Source: Elioraea rosea
GTDB taxonomy: Bacteria; Pseudomonadota; Alphaproteobacteria; Acetobacterales; Acetobacteraceae
Length of the DNA: 64,000 nucleotides
Direction: 5' to 3'
NCBI RefSeq assembly: GCF_007644105.1
Contig: NZ_VFAC01000019.1
Span: 17,084-81,083 of the forward strand
In this document: piece after piece, positions 42,182 to 50,739 of the stretch
How positions within the stretch are numbered: the stretch's first letter is position 1
Layout of the letters: each line of letters starts with the position of its first letter
Program-made: the position numbers and the translations under genes
The notes under the pieces: model-generated
Database searches by the model: none
Told to the model about the DNA's origin: nothing
What the model saw: only the letters and a program-made list of their open reading frames with translations

Positions 42182-43530
42182 AGGCACTCGACGAGGACCG
42201 TCGAGGGGTGGGCGACCTCGCCGACCTCCGCCGCCGGCCGGAAGCCTGACGATGCGGCGGTGCGCGGCGTGACGCCGTTGCGGCGCATGAACTCTTGCGC
42301 CACGCGGCCATGGATGGCGATGTTGACATTCTGCGGCAGGTCCCCGCCGGTCCGCTCCGCCACCCTGAGCGCGTTCAGCTTGGCGACGATCACGCCGATC
42401 ACGTTGCCCGAGCGGTCGAGAAGCGGACCGCCCGAGTTGCCGCTCTGCACCGGCGCGGAGATGATCATGGTGTTCGGATCATCGCGCAGGCCGGTCAGCG
42501 CCGAGACCTCGCCGGTCGTCAGCGTCGGGCCGCTGCCGAGGATGCCCGTCAGCGGGAATCCGTAGGTCACGACCTCGTCGCCACGCCGCGCCGGCCCCTC
42601 ACGGAACGTGAGCACTGGGCCGAGATCGGCCGGCCCTGAGAGAAGGGCGAGGTCGCGCTGGCTGTCGGACGCGAGCACCGTCAGCGGCACGCGCCGGTTT
42701 CCCTGCGCGACGGCCTGCACGCCGCGGCAGTTGCCGATGACATGCTGGTTCGTCAGCAGCCGGCCTTCTGCAACGACGAACCCGGTTCCCGTGCTGGCCC
42801 GCCTCTGCGCCCCCTGAGGCTGGGGCGGCTGGGCGGCCGGCGGGCGTTGCGCGCCCGGGCTCGGCAGGGCGGCGACGCGGCCGCCTGGGATCGGCTCGGG
42901 GCGGTCGGGGCCGGATGCCGGCGGTGGCTTGCCGCCCGCGACTCGCGAGGGGGCCGCAGCACCGGCAGGCGGCGGCTTGCCGTCAGGCGACTGGGCGGCG
43001 ACGGCGGCGGAGGAGGCGCGCAGGGCCTGGAGCGTCGGCCCGTCCAGCACGCCCGACGGGGGGAGCCCACGGTCGCGCTGGAAGGCGGCGACGGCGCCCT
43101 GGGTCCGCGGGCCGATCTGCCCGTCCGCCGGACCGGGGTCGTAGCCGAGGGCGGCAAGCGCGCGCTGCACGGCCGCAAGGGCCTCGGACGAGCTCGACTG
43201 CACCTGCGTCTGGACCGCTGTGCCGATGGTGATCTCCGGCTCGGCGCAGATATCCGCGCCCTTCTGGTCGAACACAGAGCCGGCGGCTGTGACGAGGCGC
43301 ACATCCACGACGCAGCCAGGGACGGAGCGGGTAACCTGGGCCGTCTGGCCTGGCCGCATCGCGCGACCGGCGATCAGGTTCCGCCCCGGCTGGCCGGGCT
43401 CGCCCGCGTAGAGGCCGACGGCAACCTCGCCGGTGCGGTTGACGACGCGGAAGCGCGAACCGTCCTGCGCCTCGGCCGGGAGCGGGACGAGGGCGGAAGC
43501 TGCCATCAGGGCGGCGAGCAGGGCACGCAT
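42175..43530 (-). CDS. Secreted trypsin-like serine protease with peptidoglycan-binding domain
   Basis: This 451-residue protein starts with a signal peptide (1 to about 22, ending AEAQ). A peptidoglycan-binding type 1 domain lies at about 117-170 (AVQRALAALGYDPGPADGQIG), then a Pro-rich linker (about 180-243), then an S1C/DegP-like protease domain with His263 (TNQHVIGNC), Asp293 (QRDLALL) and Ser366 (SGNSGGPL). There is no PDZ domain. It probably works in the periplasm, held to the cell wall, in envelope stress or processing. Confidence 0.87.
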   Translation of the reverse strand: MRALLAALMAASALVPLPAEAQDGSRFRVVNRTGEVAVGLYAGEPGQPGRNLIAGRAMRPGQTAQVTRSVPGCVVDVRLVTAAGSVFDQKGADICAEPEITIGTAVQTQVQSSSSEALAAVQRALAALGYDPGPADGQIGPRTQGAVAAFQRDRGLPPSGVLDGPTLQALRASSAAVAAQSPDGKPPPAGAAAPSRVAGGKPPPASGPDRPEPIPGGRVAALPSPGAQRPPAAQPPQPQGAQRRASTGTGFVVAEGRLLTNQHVIGNCRGVQAVAQGNRRVPLTVLASDSQRDLALLSGPADLGPVLTFREGPARRGDEVVTYGFPLTGILGSGPTLTTGEVSALTGLRDDPNTMIISAPVQSGNSGGPLLDRSGNVIGVIVAKLNALRVAERTGGDLPQNVNIAIHGRVAQEFMRRNGVTPRTAASSGFRPAAEVGEVAHPSTVLVECLR

Positions 43531-43618
43531 GACCGCTAGGTTGGCGCAGCCCCCACCGGAGTCAACGCAGCACTGCGCGAGTCGCACCGCGACGTGCGAT
43601 GCGACACGCGATGGCGTA

Positions 43619-44506
43619 TCAGCGCGTGCCGAGGATCGAGCCGGTGGTGCTTCTCGGGTCGCGCTTCGGCCAGCGGCCGAGCTCCACCGCCGCATAGAAC
43701 TCGGCGAGGTGGGCGTTGAAGGCGGCCGGCTCCTCGAGGTTCAGCGTGTGCCCCGTGCAGGGCATCACGACGAGCCCTGCCGTCGCGATGCAGCGCTTCA
43801 TGAACAGGCTTGCCTCGAGGCAGGGGTCATCCTCGTCACCGGTCATCACCAGGCTCGGCACGGAGAGCGCCCGCATCGGCTGCTCGAGCTCGAAGATGCT
43901 CGGGCGTCGCTTCTGCACCCCGCGCAGGGTGTTGGCAGCGCCCTTCGGGTCATGCTCGGCGAGCTGGGCCATGAACTCGGCATAGCCCCGCGGATCCTTG
44001 TTCTCGTACTGCACGCGCGTCGGCCCGCGGCCGTAGCTTCCTGCGGCCTCGGCGATCGGCAGCGTCTCGAATCGCTTCGCAGCCACCTCGCACTCCTCGG
44101 CGAACTGTGCCCGCTTCTCCGCCGGCGCGCCGTAGCCGACGCCCGCGATGACGAGGGACTTGGCCCGGTGCGGGTAGGCGAGGCCGAAATGCAGCGTCGC
44201 GAACCCGCCCATCGAGACGCCGACGATGTGCGCCCCTTGGATGCCCAGGCCATCCATCACGTCGCGGATGTCGTCGCGCGCGCGCTCCTGGCTGTAGCTG
44301 TCGGGCGTGGGCGGAACGGCAGAGGGCGGATAGCCGCGTGCGTTGTAGGTGATGCAGCGGTAGCGGCGGGAGAAGAAGCGCACCTGCGGCTCGAAGCTGC
44401 GCATGTCTCCGGCGAACTCGTGCACGAACACGATCGCCGCGCCCGAGCCTGTGTCCTCGACCGCGAGGCTGACGTCGTCGGTCGTGGTGATGGTCGTCTG
44501 TGTCAT
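43619..44506 (-). CDS. Alpha/beta hydrolase
   Basis: This 295-residue alpha/beta-fold hydrolase has the nucleophile elbow GVSMGG with Ser98, an oxyanion-side segment VFVHEFAGD (27-35), an acidic residue in TGDEDDP and a C-terminal His in CTGHTLN. It resembles 3-oxoadipate enol-lactonase and haloperoxidase-like hydrolases of catabolic pathways. It lies 14 bases downstream of the SDR gene on the same strand, so the two are probably cotranscribed. Substrate not predictable. Confidence 0.85.
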   Translation of the reverse strand: MTQTTITTTDDVSLAVEDTGSGAAIVFVHEFAGDMRSFEPQVRFFSRRYRCITYNARGYPPSAVPPTPDSYSQERARDDIRDVMDGLGIQGAHIVGVSMGGFATLHFGLAYPHRAKSLVIAGVGYGAPAEKRAQFAEECEVAAKRFETLPIAEAAGSYGRGPTRVQYENKDPRGYAEFMAQLAEHDPKGAANTLRGVQKRRPSIFELEQPMRALSVPSLVMTGDEDDPCLEASLFMKRCIATAGLVVMPCTGHTLNLEEPAAFNAHLAEFYAAVELGRWPKRDPRSTTGSILGTR

Positions 44507-44520
44507 CCGGGTGATCCTGT

Positions 44521-45315
44521 TCAGAACGCGCGGGAGCGGGCGGCCATGCCGCCGTCGATCGTCACGATCGTGCCGCTTGTGAAGCCTGACCGTGGGCTCG
44601 CCAGGAAGGCGATCATGTCGCCGATCTCCTCCGGTGTCGCGGCGCGGCCGAAGGGCATGGGCGCGAACAGTTCCTGCCAGCGCTCCGGGTCGCCTGTCCT
44701 GTCGCCCGACTTTTTCTTCATCAGCCCGATCAGCCTGTCGGTCGCGACCGGACCGGGGGAGAGGCCGACGACACGAAGCCCGTCATTCGGCGCCGTGCCG
44801 CCGAGCGACCGCGTGAAGGCATAGAGCGCCGCATTGCCCGTGACGCCGCAGATGTAGGCCTGGTCGAGCGTTTCCGCCGCGTTCCCCACCACGTTGACGA
44901 TCGACGGAATGAACGCGGCCGACGATCGGCCCTTCAGGAGCGGATAGAAGGCCCGGCACATGTCGATGTAGCCGAACACCTTGAGCTGCCAGGCCTGGCG
45001 CCAGGTCGTTCCGTCCACCTGTGCGAGGCTGCCGCCGGGAATGGCGCCTGCGTTGTTGACGAGGATGTCGATCTCGGGGAAGCGCGCGGCGATGTCCTCC
45101 GCCGTGCCCTGCACAGCGATGTCGGCCGCATGGACACGCACGTTCACCTGATGCCGCGAGCGGATGGCGCTGGCCGTCTCCTCGAGCGCGCCGAGGGTGC
45201 GCGAGACGAGGATCACGTCGCACCCCTCAGCCGCCATGCTCTCGGCCGCGGCCCGGCCTATCCCCTTCGATCCGCCGGTGATGAGCGCGGTGCGCCCGCG
45301 AAGCAGCAGGTCCAT
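44521..45315 (-). CDS. SDR family protein lacking the Tyr-x3-Lys pair
   Basis: This 264-residue short-chain dehydrogenase has the NAD(P) loop GGSKGIG (14-20), NNAG (87-90) and the C-terminal DGGM end. At the catalytic site the expected Tyr-x3-Lys reads Gly157-x3-Asn161 (CGVTGNAALYAFTRS), so the usual proton-relay residues are missing; Tyr154 is three residues out of place. Either a variant subfamily with another mechanism or a binding protein. ATG 45315. Upstream of the hydrolase gene and divergent from the SMP-30 gene. Confidence 0.83.
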   Translation of the reverse strand: MDLLLRGRTALITGGSKGIGRAAAESMAAEGCDVILVSRTLGALEETASAIRSRHQVNVRVHAADIAVQGTAEDIAARFPEIDILVNNAGAIPGGSLAQVDGTTWRQAWQLKVFGYIDMCRAFYPLLKGRSSAAFIPSIVNVVGNAAETLDQAYICGVTGNAALYAFTRSLGGTAPNDGLRVVGLSPGPVATDRLIGLMKKKSGDRTGDPERWQELFAPMPFGRAATPEEIGDMIAFLASPRSGFTSGTIVTIDGGMAARSRAF

Positions 45316-45444
45316 TCGGCTTGCTCTCCCTTTCGTGTTTGGCGATGGCACCCCATCCCGGGCTGACGGGCAAGGGGGGTGTGTGCGACACCTCGTTGCG
45401 CGAGCGCGACAGCAAGGCCGCGCCGCCAAGGAGAGGAAGCGATC

Positions 45445-46453
45445 ATGACCCTGACCAGACGCGGCGCCATCGCCGCCGCCGCAACGATTGCCGCGAGTTC
45501 CAGCGCGTTGGCGCAATGGCGGCCGACCGAACGCTACCCCCGACCCGGCGGTGCAGGTGCTCGACCCCGCCTTCGGCCGCTACCGGCTCGTTCTCGCCTC
45601 CGTCGAGCGCATCGCGCATGGAGGGATGCGCTGGAACGAAGGCCCCGTGTGGATGGGTGACTGGCGCGCGCTGCTCTGGTCCGACATCCCCAACAACCGC
45701 ATCATGCGCTGGGACGAGGCGACGGGGCGCACCTCGATATTCCGCAGCCCGTCGAACTTCAGCAACGGCAACACGCGCGACCGGCAGGGCAGGCTCATTA
45801 CCTGCCAGCACGACACGCGTAGCGTCACGCGCACGGAGTATGACGGCCGCATCACCACGCTTGCGGATCGTCACGACGGCAAGCGCCTCAACAGCCCCAA
45901 TGACGTGGTGGTGAAGTCGGACGGCACGATCTGGTTCACTGATCCGCCCTTCGGCATCCTCGGCCACTACGAGGGCACGCAGGCCGAGCCGGAACTGCCG
46001 ACGAACGTCTACCGGTTCGACCCGCGCGACGGCCGGCTCACCGTCGCGACCGGCGAGGTCAATCGCCCCAACGGCCTCGCCTTCAGCCCCGACGAGAAGA
46101 AGCTCTACATCGTCGAGGCCGGCGTGCTGCCGCGGGTGATCCGCTCCTTCGATGTCGGCGATGACGGAAGGCTCACGGGCGGCGGGCCGCTTCTCGATGC
46201 CGGTCCGGGAACGCCCGACGGGTTCAAGGTGGATGTCGATGGCAATCTCTGGGTCGGCTGGGGGATGGGAAGCAACGAGCTCGACGGGGTGCTCGTGTTC
46301 AACCCCGCCGGCAAGCCGATCGGCCGCGTCGCGCTGCCGGAACGGTGCGCCAACCTCTGCTTCGGCGGGCTGAAGCGGAACCGCCTGTTCATGGCGGCAA
46401 GCCAGAGCGTCTATTCGCTCTACGTCAACACGCAGGGGATGCCCTACGCCTGA
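45445..46453 (+). CDS. SMP-30/gluconolactonase family protein with frameshifted leader
   Basis: A ribosome site (AAGGAGAGG) and ATG 45445 begin a Tat-type signal peptide, MTLTRRGAIAAAATIAA... ending SALAQ, in one frame. The enzyme body continues in the next frame from about 45542 to the stop at 46453. The break lies in a run of five C at 45537-45541; four C would join ERYP to DPAVQVLDP in one frame of 335 residues. The body has the SMP-30 propeller residues: Glu in NEGPVW, Asn-Asp in LNSPNDVVV, Asp in TPDGFKVDVDG. As sequenced, the gene is broken or starts internally without a leader. Confidence 0.75.
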
Positions 46454-46457
46454 GCGG

Positions 46458-46489
46458 GCGGCGCGGCGGGGGCGTGTCCGCCGCGCCGC
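46458..46489. terminator. GC-rich hairpin between convergent genes
   Basis: GCGGCGCGGCGG (46458-46469) and CCGCCGCGCCGC (46478-46489) form a perfect 12-base-pair stem with an 8-base loop between the SMP-30 stop and the stop of the first Bug receptor. No T-run; probably a bidirectional terminator in this GC-rich genome. Confidence 0.55.
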
Positions 46490-46498
46490 GCCGATGCC

Positions 46499-47485
46499 TC
46501 ATGCCGCCTCGATCTTTGCGGTCCTTACCACCTCGGTCCAGCGCCGCACCTCGTCGGCCTGGAACGCCTTGAGCGCCTCCGGCGTGGTGGCGACGACATC
46601 GAAGCCCATCTTCGTCAGCCTGTCCTTGGCCTCGGGGTCCATCAGCGCCTTGCGCGCCTCAGCGGCCACGCGGTCACGGATGTTCGCTGGCAGGTTTGCC
46701 GGGCCCATCATCGCCTGCCAGGAGGTGACGTTGAAGTCGGCCATGCCCTGTTCGGCCATGGTCGGCACGTCCGGCATCTGCGGGTGGCGCTCCGGCGCGG
46801 TGACGGCGAGCGCGCGCATCCGCCCGTTCGCGACATGGGCATGGATCGTCGGCATGTTCTGGAAGGTCGCGTGCACGTTGCCCGCGATCAGGTCGGTCGC
46901 CGCGGCCGCGCCGCCCTGGTAGGGGATGTGGGTGATGTCGGTCCCCGTGCGCTGCTTGAACAGCTCCATGGTCAGGTGGTCGGAGGCGCCGACGCCTGAG
47001 GTGGAGTAGCCGAACTTGCCGGGGTTCGCCTTCAGCCAGGCGACGAACTCCTGCAGGTTCTTCGCGGGCGACGAGGGGTGCACGGTCAGCACGTTCGGCG
47101 TCGTCACCGCCAGCGTGATCGGCGTGAAGGCCTCCGGGTCGTAGCCGATCGACGCGCCGCGCAGCGCCTTGTTGATCGCGAAGACGCCGATCGAGCCGAC
47201 GAGGAAGGCGTAGCCGTCGGGCTGGGCGCGGGCGAGCATCTGGCCGGCGACCGACCCGTTCGCGCCGGGCCGGTTCTCCGCCACCACGGGTTGGCCAAGC
47301 TGCATCTTCGCAGCGATCACCCGCGCGATGATGTCGGACGGCCCGCCGGCGACGAAGGGCACGAGGACGGTGACGGGACGGGTCGGCGACCAGGCCTGCG
47401 CGCGGGCGGAGGGGGCGAGCAGCGCGGCTGCCCCCGCCCCGGCGGTGCCGGCGAGCAGCGAGCGGCGTCGGATCATCATGGGCAT
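46499..47485 (-). CDS. Bug/TctC family periplasmic receptor, copy 1
   Basis: This 328-residue protein has a Tat-like signal peptide (MIRRRSLLAGTAGAGAAALL, cleaved about residue 30) and the Bug/TctC layout: RPVTVLVPFVAGGPSD for ligand loop 1, QPVVAENRPGANGSVAGQ, DITHIPYQGGAAAATDLIAGNV, and DVPTMAEQGM. Such receptors bind carboxylates for tripartite tricarboxylate transporters. No TctA/TctB membrane genes are in the window. ATG codons at 47485, 47479 and 47476 are all possible. Confidence 0.87.
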   Translation of the reverse strand: MPMMIRRRSLLAGTAGAGAAALLAPSARAQAWSPTRPVTVLVPFVAGGPSDIIARVIAAKMQLGQPVVAENRPGANGSVAGQMLARAQPDGYAFLVGSIGVFAINKALRGASIGYDPEAFTPITLAVTTPNVLTVHPSSPAKNLQEFVAWLKANPGKFGYSTSGVGASDHLTMELFKQRTGTDITHIPYQGGAAAATDLIAGNVHATFQNMPTIHAHVANGRMRALAVTAPERHPQMPDVPTMAEQGMADFNVTSWQAMMGPANLPANIRDRVAAEARKALMDPEAKDRLTKMGFDVVATTPEALKAFQADEVRRWTEVVRTAKIEAA

Positions 47486-47550
47486 ATCCTTCCTCGATCG
47501 TTCGTTCTTGGCCCGATGATGCCCGGGCGTAGCCTGACCGGGAAGCGCGC

Positions 47551-48498
47551 TCAATCGGCCTTGATGCCTGCCTCGGCGATCACCTGCTTCCAGGTCGCGC
47601 TCTCCGCGGCGATATGCGCGCGCGCCTCTTGCGGCGTCGTCACGGGCAGGTCGGAGCCCGCGCGGGCGAGCCCTTCGCGTAGCGCGCGGTCCTCCCGCGC
47701 TGCCGTGAGCACGGCGGCGGACAGCTTCGCCATCGCCCGGTCCGGCACGCCGGCAGGAAGGAAGAGACCGTGCCACGTCACCACCGTCAGGTCGGGTAGG
47801 CCGGCCTCGCGCGCCGTCGGAACGGTCGGGAGCTGCGGCAGCCGCGCCTCTCCCGTGGTGAAGAGCGCCGCGATCCGCCCGCTCTCGACGTGGCCGGCGA
47901 CGGCGGAGAGCGGCGTGATGAAGGCAGCGATCCGCCCGCCGAGCATGTCGGCGATCGCCTCGGGGCTGCCGCGATAGGGAACGTGCACGAGGGTCGTGCC
48001 GGTGCGCGCCTTGAAGAGCTCCATGCCGAGATGGGCGAGGCTGCCATTGCCGACGGAGGCGTAGGACAGGTCGGCCCCCGGTGCCCTGGCGCGCTCGAGG
48101 AAGGCGGGAAGCGTCGCGCCGAGCCGGGCGTCCGCGGCGAAGACGAATGGCGCTGTGGCGAGCAGCGCGACCGGTGCGAGCGCGGTGTTCGGGTCGATCG
48201 GCATCGGCGTGCCGAGATGCGGGCGCATCGTGAAGCTTCCCGGGAAGCAGACGAGTGCGGTCGTGCCATCCGCACGCGCCCGTGCGACATGCTCGACGCC
48301 GACCATGCCGCCGGCGCCGGCGCGGGGCTCGACCACCACCGGCTGGCCCAGCCTGTCCTTCAGCGCATCGGCCCAGAGCCGCGCGGTGATGTCGACCGTC
48401 GAGCCGGCCGGCGCGCACACCACGAGGCGGAGCGGCTCCTGCGCGGCGGCGGGAAGCGAGGCCAGCAGAACCGAGGCGAGGGCGAGGCGGCGGAGCAT
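47551..48498 (-). CDS. Bug/TctC family periplasmic receptor, copy 2
   Basis: This 315-residue protein has a signal peptide (1-19, ending PAAAQ) and the Bug fold: RLVVCAPAGSTVDITARL, QPVVVEPRAGAGGMVG, TLVHVPYRGSPEAIADML, TVPTAREAGLP. It is 14 bases behind copy 3 on the same strand. Divergent enough from its neighbours to suggest a different ligand. Orphan with respect to transporter membrane subunits. Confidence 0.87.
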   Translation of the reverse strand: MLRRLALASVLLASLPAAAQEPLRLVVCAPAGSTVDITARLWADALKDRLGQPVVVEPRAGAGGMVGVEHVARARADGTTALVCFPGSFTMRPHLGTPMPIDPNTALAPVALLATAPFVFAADARLGATLPAFLERARAPGADLSYASVGNGSLAHLGMELFKARTGTTLVHVPYRGSPEAIADMLGGRIAAFITPLSAVAGHVESGRIAALFTTGEARLPQLPTVPTAREAGLPDLTVVTWHGLFLPAGVPDRAMAKLSAAVLTAAREDRALREGLARAGSDLPVTTPQEARAHIAAESATWKQVIAEAGIKAD

Positions 48499-48512
48499 GA
48501 CCGTGTCCTGTG

Positions 48513-49469
48513 TCAGACGGTGATGTTGGCGGAGCGGATCAGGGTGCCCCAGCGCTCGGTTTCCTCGGCGAGCAGGCGGCGCAGCGCCGCGGCATCGCCT
48601 GACGCCGCGACCGCGCCAAGGGCGGCGAACCGTTCCTGGAGCGCACGATCCCCCGTCACCTTCATGAGGGCGGCCTCAAGGCGGGAGGCGACGGCATCGG
48701 GCGTGCCGGCAGGGACGAAAACACCCTGCCAGAACACCGCATCGAAACCGCTCAGCGTGGCGGCGACGGGCGGCAGCTCGGGCGTCGCGGCGAACCGTTC
48801 CGCGGACGAGATGGCGATGCCCCGCGTCCTGCCCTCGCGCATCACCGGGATCGCCTCGAGCGCCGCCTGGAAGGCGAGCTGCACGCGGCCTGCGACGAGG
48901 TCCAGCACCATCTGCGCACCGCCGCGATAGGGGACGTGCAGGATGTCGATGCCGGCACGCGCCTTCAGCAATTCGAGCGCGAGATGGTTCACCGCCCCGT
49001 TGCCCGAGGAACCGCCCGAGAGCTTGCCGGGATTGGCCTTGGCATACGCGATCAGCTCCGCAACGGTCTTGGCCGGCACGTCGGGGTGCACGTGCAGGAC
49101 GAACGGGCTTCGCATCGCCATGCCGATGGGGCGAAGCTCGGTCATCGGGTCCTTCGGCGTGAGCTGCGGCTGCAGGGTCGGGTTGATGGCGAGGCTCGTC
49201 GCACCGAACAGGATCGTGTAGCCGTCCGGGGTCGCGCGTGCGACATGCGTGGAGCCGATCGAGGTGCCCGCGCCGGGGCGGTTCTCGATCACCACCGGCT
49301 GGCCGAGCTCGCGCGCGAGCCCTTCGCAGATCGCCCGCGCCGTCGTGTCGGTCACGCCGCCTGGCGGGTAGGTGACGACGGCGGTGATCGGCCGAGCGGG
49401 CCAGCCCTGTGCGCGCACCGGCGCAGCGAGGACGAGGGCGGGCGCGGCGAGCAGCGAGCGTCTCAGCAT
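48513..49469 (-). CDS. Bug/TctC family periplasmic receptor, copy 3
   Basis: This 318-residue protein begins at ATG 49469 after GGAGGAG, with a signal peptide (about 1-20, ending PVRAQ). Bug features are PITAVVTYPPGGVTDTTAR, QPVVIENRPGAGTSIGS and ILHVPYRGGAQMVLDLVAG. It is the first gene of a probable receptor operon with copies 2 and 1 downstream. Confidence 0.88.
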   Translation of the reverse strand: MLRRSLLAAPALVLAAPVRAQGWPARPITAVVTYPPGGVTDTTARAICEGLARELGQPVVIENRPGAGTSIGSTHVARATPDGYTILFGATSLAINPTLQPQLTPKDPMTELRPIGMAMRSPFVLHVHPDVPAKTVAELIAYAKANPGKLSGGSSGNGAVNHLALELLKARAGIDILHVPYRGGAQMVLDLVAGRVQLAFQAALEAIPVMREGRTRGIAISSAERFAATPELPPVAATLSGFDAVFWQGVFVPAGTPDAVASRLEAALMKVTGDRALQERFAALGAVAASGDAAALRRLLAEETERWGTLIRSANITV

Positions 49470-49638
49470 TCTGGCATCTCCTCCGGGCGTTTTGGCCAGG
49501 GTAGCGGCATGCCCCACGCATGTGTAGGAGCCGTTCCGCGATGCCCGCATCTCGCCCCTTGCGCCGGCGCGCGCGGCGGGAGACGTTGCGGCCGCGGCCC
49601 CTTGGGGCGGAGCCGTGACGGTCCTGGGGCGGGTTCGC

Positions 49639-50103
49639 ATGATCATCGAATGTCCACGCTGCTCGGCGCGCTACGACGTGGCCGAGTCGCTGATCGGCGC
49701 GGCAGGCAAGAGCGTGCGTTGCGCCAAGTGCGGCAATGTGTGGCTGGCCCGGCGCGACATGCAGGACGCCGACGCACCCGTGCAATGGCCGGAGGCGCCG
49801 CAGCGCCCCGCCCGGGCAGAGGCCTCGGAGATCCCGCCCTCGCCCGAGCCGGCCGAGGACGAGGCGCTCGCCGAATTTCGCGAGGCGCAGGAAGGCAAAG
49901 GCGGCTTCGCCCGGTTCCCCACCCCGCCGGACGGGCCCCCTGCCGCCCGCCCGCGGCTCGGCGGCGCGGCGACGATCGGCTGGGTTGCGACCATCCTGGT
50001 GCTCGGGGCCGCTGGCTGGGGTGCCTATGCCTACCGCGATGCCGTCGTGCAGGCCTGGCCGCCGAGCGAGCGTGTCTACCTCGCCCTGGGATTGCGCTCA
50101 TGA
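49639..50103 (+). CDS. MJ0042-type zinc-ribbon membrane protein
   Basis: This 154-residue protein has an N-terminal zinc ribbon with CPRC (5-8) and CAKC (28-31), a Pro/Glu-rich linker and one TM helix (about 118-138, TIGWVATILVLGAAGWGAYA). Zinc-ribbon plus single-TM proteins of this type are common in alphaproteobacteria, but the function is unknown. ATG 49639 is used because the ribbon starts there; an in-frame GTG at 49615 would add eight residues. Confidence 0.8.
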   Translation: MIIECPRCSARYDVAESLIGAAGKSVRCAKCGNVWLARRDMQDADAPVQWPEAPQRPARAEASEIPPSPEPAEDEALAEFREAQEGKGGFARFPTPPDGPPAARPRLGGAATIGWVATILVLGAAGWGAYAYRDAVVQAWPPSERVYLALGLRS

Positions 50104-50295
50104 TCGCGTGAGGTGTTAACCGCCGCACGCCAAGGGACTGGGATAGCGAGGAAAACTTCGGGGCTCGGCGAACCTCCGGCGCGTGCTCACGACAATGTTC
50201 TTACGCGGGAGGCGAATTCCGCCACGGTTTGGGTGTTAGGTGCGGACCCATGCAGGCGCCGCCCCGGCGCCACGCCAACAACTCCGGAGGGTGCC

Positions 50296-50724
50296 ATGGA
50301 CGTGATGTCCCGGATGCAACCCGATGAGACGCGCGAGGAAGCACGGCGAACGCCTCTCCGCGCCGGGTCGATCGACCGCCATGTCGGGGCGCGCATCCGC
50401 GAGCGCCGCCTCATGCTCGGTCTCAGCCAGCAGCAGCTCGCCGATTCGATCGGTGTGACCTACCAGCAGGCCCATAAATATGAGCGTGGGCTGAACCGGA
50501 TCGCCGCCGGCCGGCTCTACGAGATCGCACAGGTTCTGGGCGTACCCATCTCCTGGTTCTTCGACGGCATCGGCCCCGGCAAGGAGCCTGCGCCGATGAC
50601 GCAGCGCCAGCGACTCTGCCTCGAGGTTGCGCGGAACTTCGCCCATATCAGCAACGAGCGGCACCAGCTTGCGCTGAGCCAGATGGCCCGCGCGCTGGCC
50701 GAGGCCGAGGCGAGGGGCGAGTAG
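50296..50724 (+). CDS. XRE-family regulator, PraR/PhrR-like
   Basis: This 142-residue protein has a Cro/CI-type helix-turn-helix at about 28-85 (VGARIRERRLMLGLSQQQLA, VTYQQAHKYERGLNRIAAGRLYEIAQVLGV) and a helical C terminus (LEVARNFAHISNERHQLALSQMARAL). This matches alphaproteobacterial PraR/PhrR-like regulators, linked to surface, quorum-sensing and stress genes. ATG 50296 follows CCGGAGGG. The 192-base upstream region holds no other gene and probably carries the promoter. Confidence 0.87.
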   Translation: MDVMSRMQPDETREEARRTPLRAGSIDRHVGARIRERRLMLGLSQQQLADSIGVTYQQAHKYERGLNRIAAGRLYEIAQVLGVPISWFFDGIGPGKEPAPMTQRQRLCLEVARNFAHISNERHQLALSQMARALAEAEARGE

Positions 50725-50739
50725 CCTTCAGCGGCCGCG

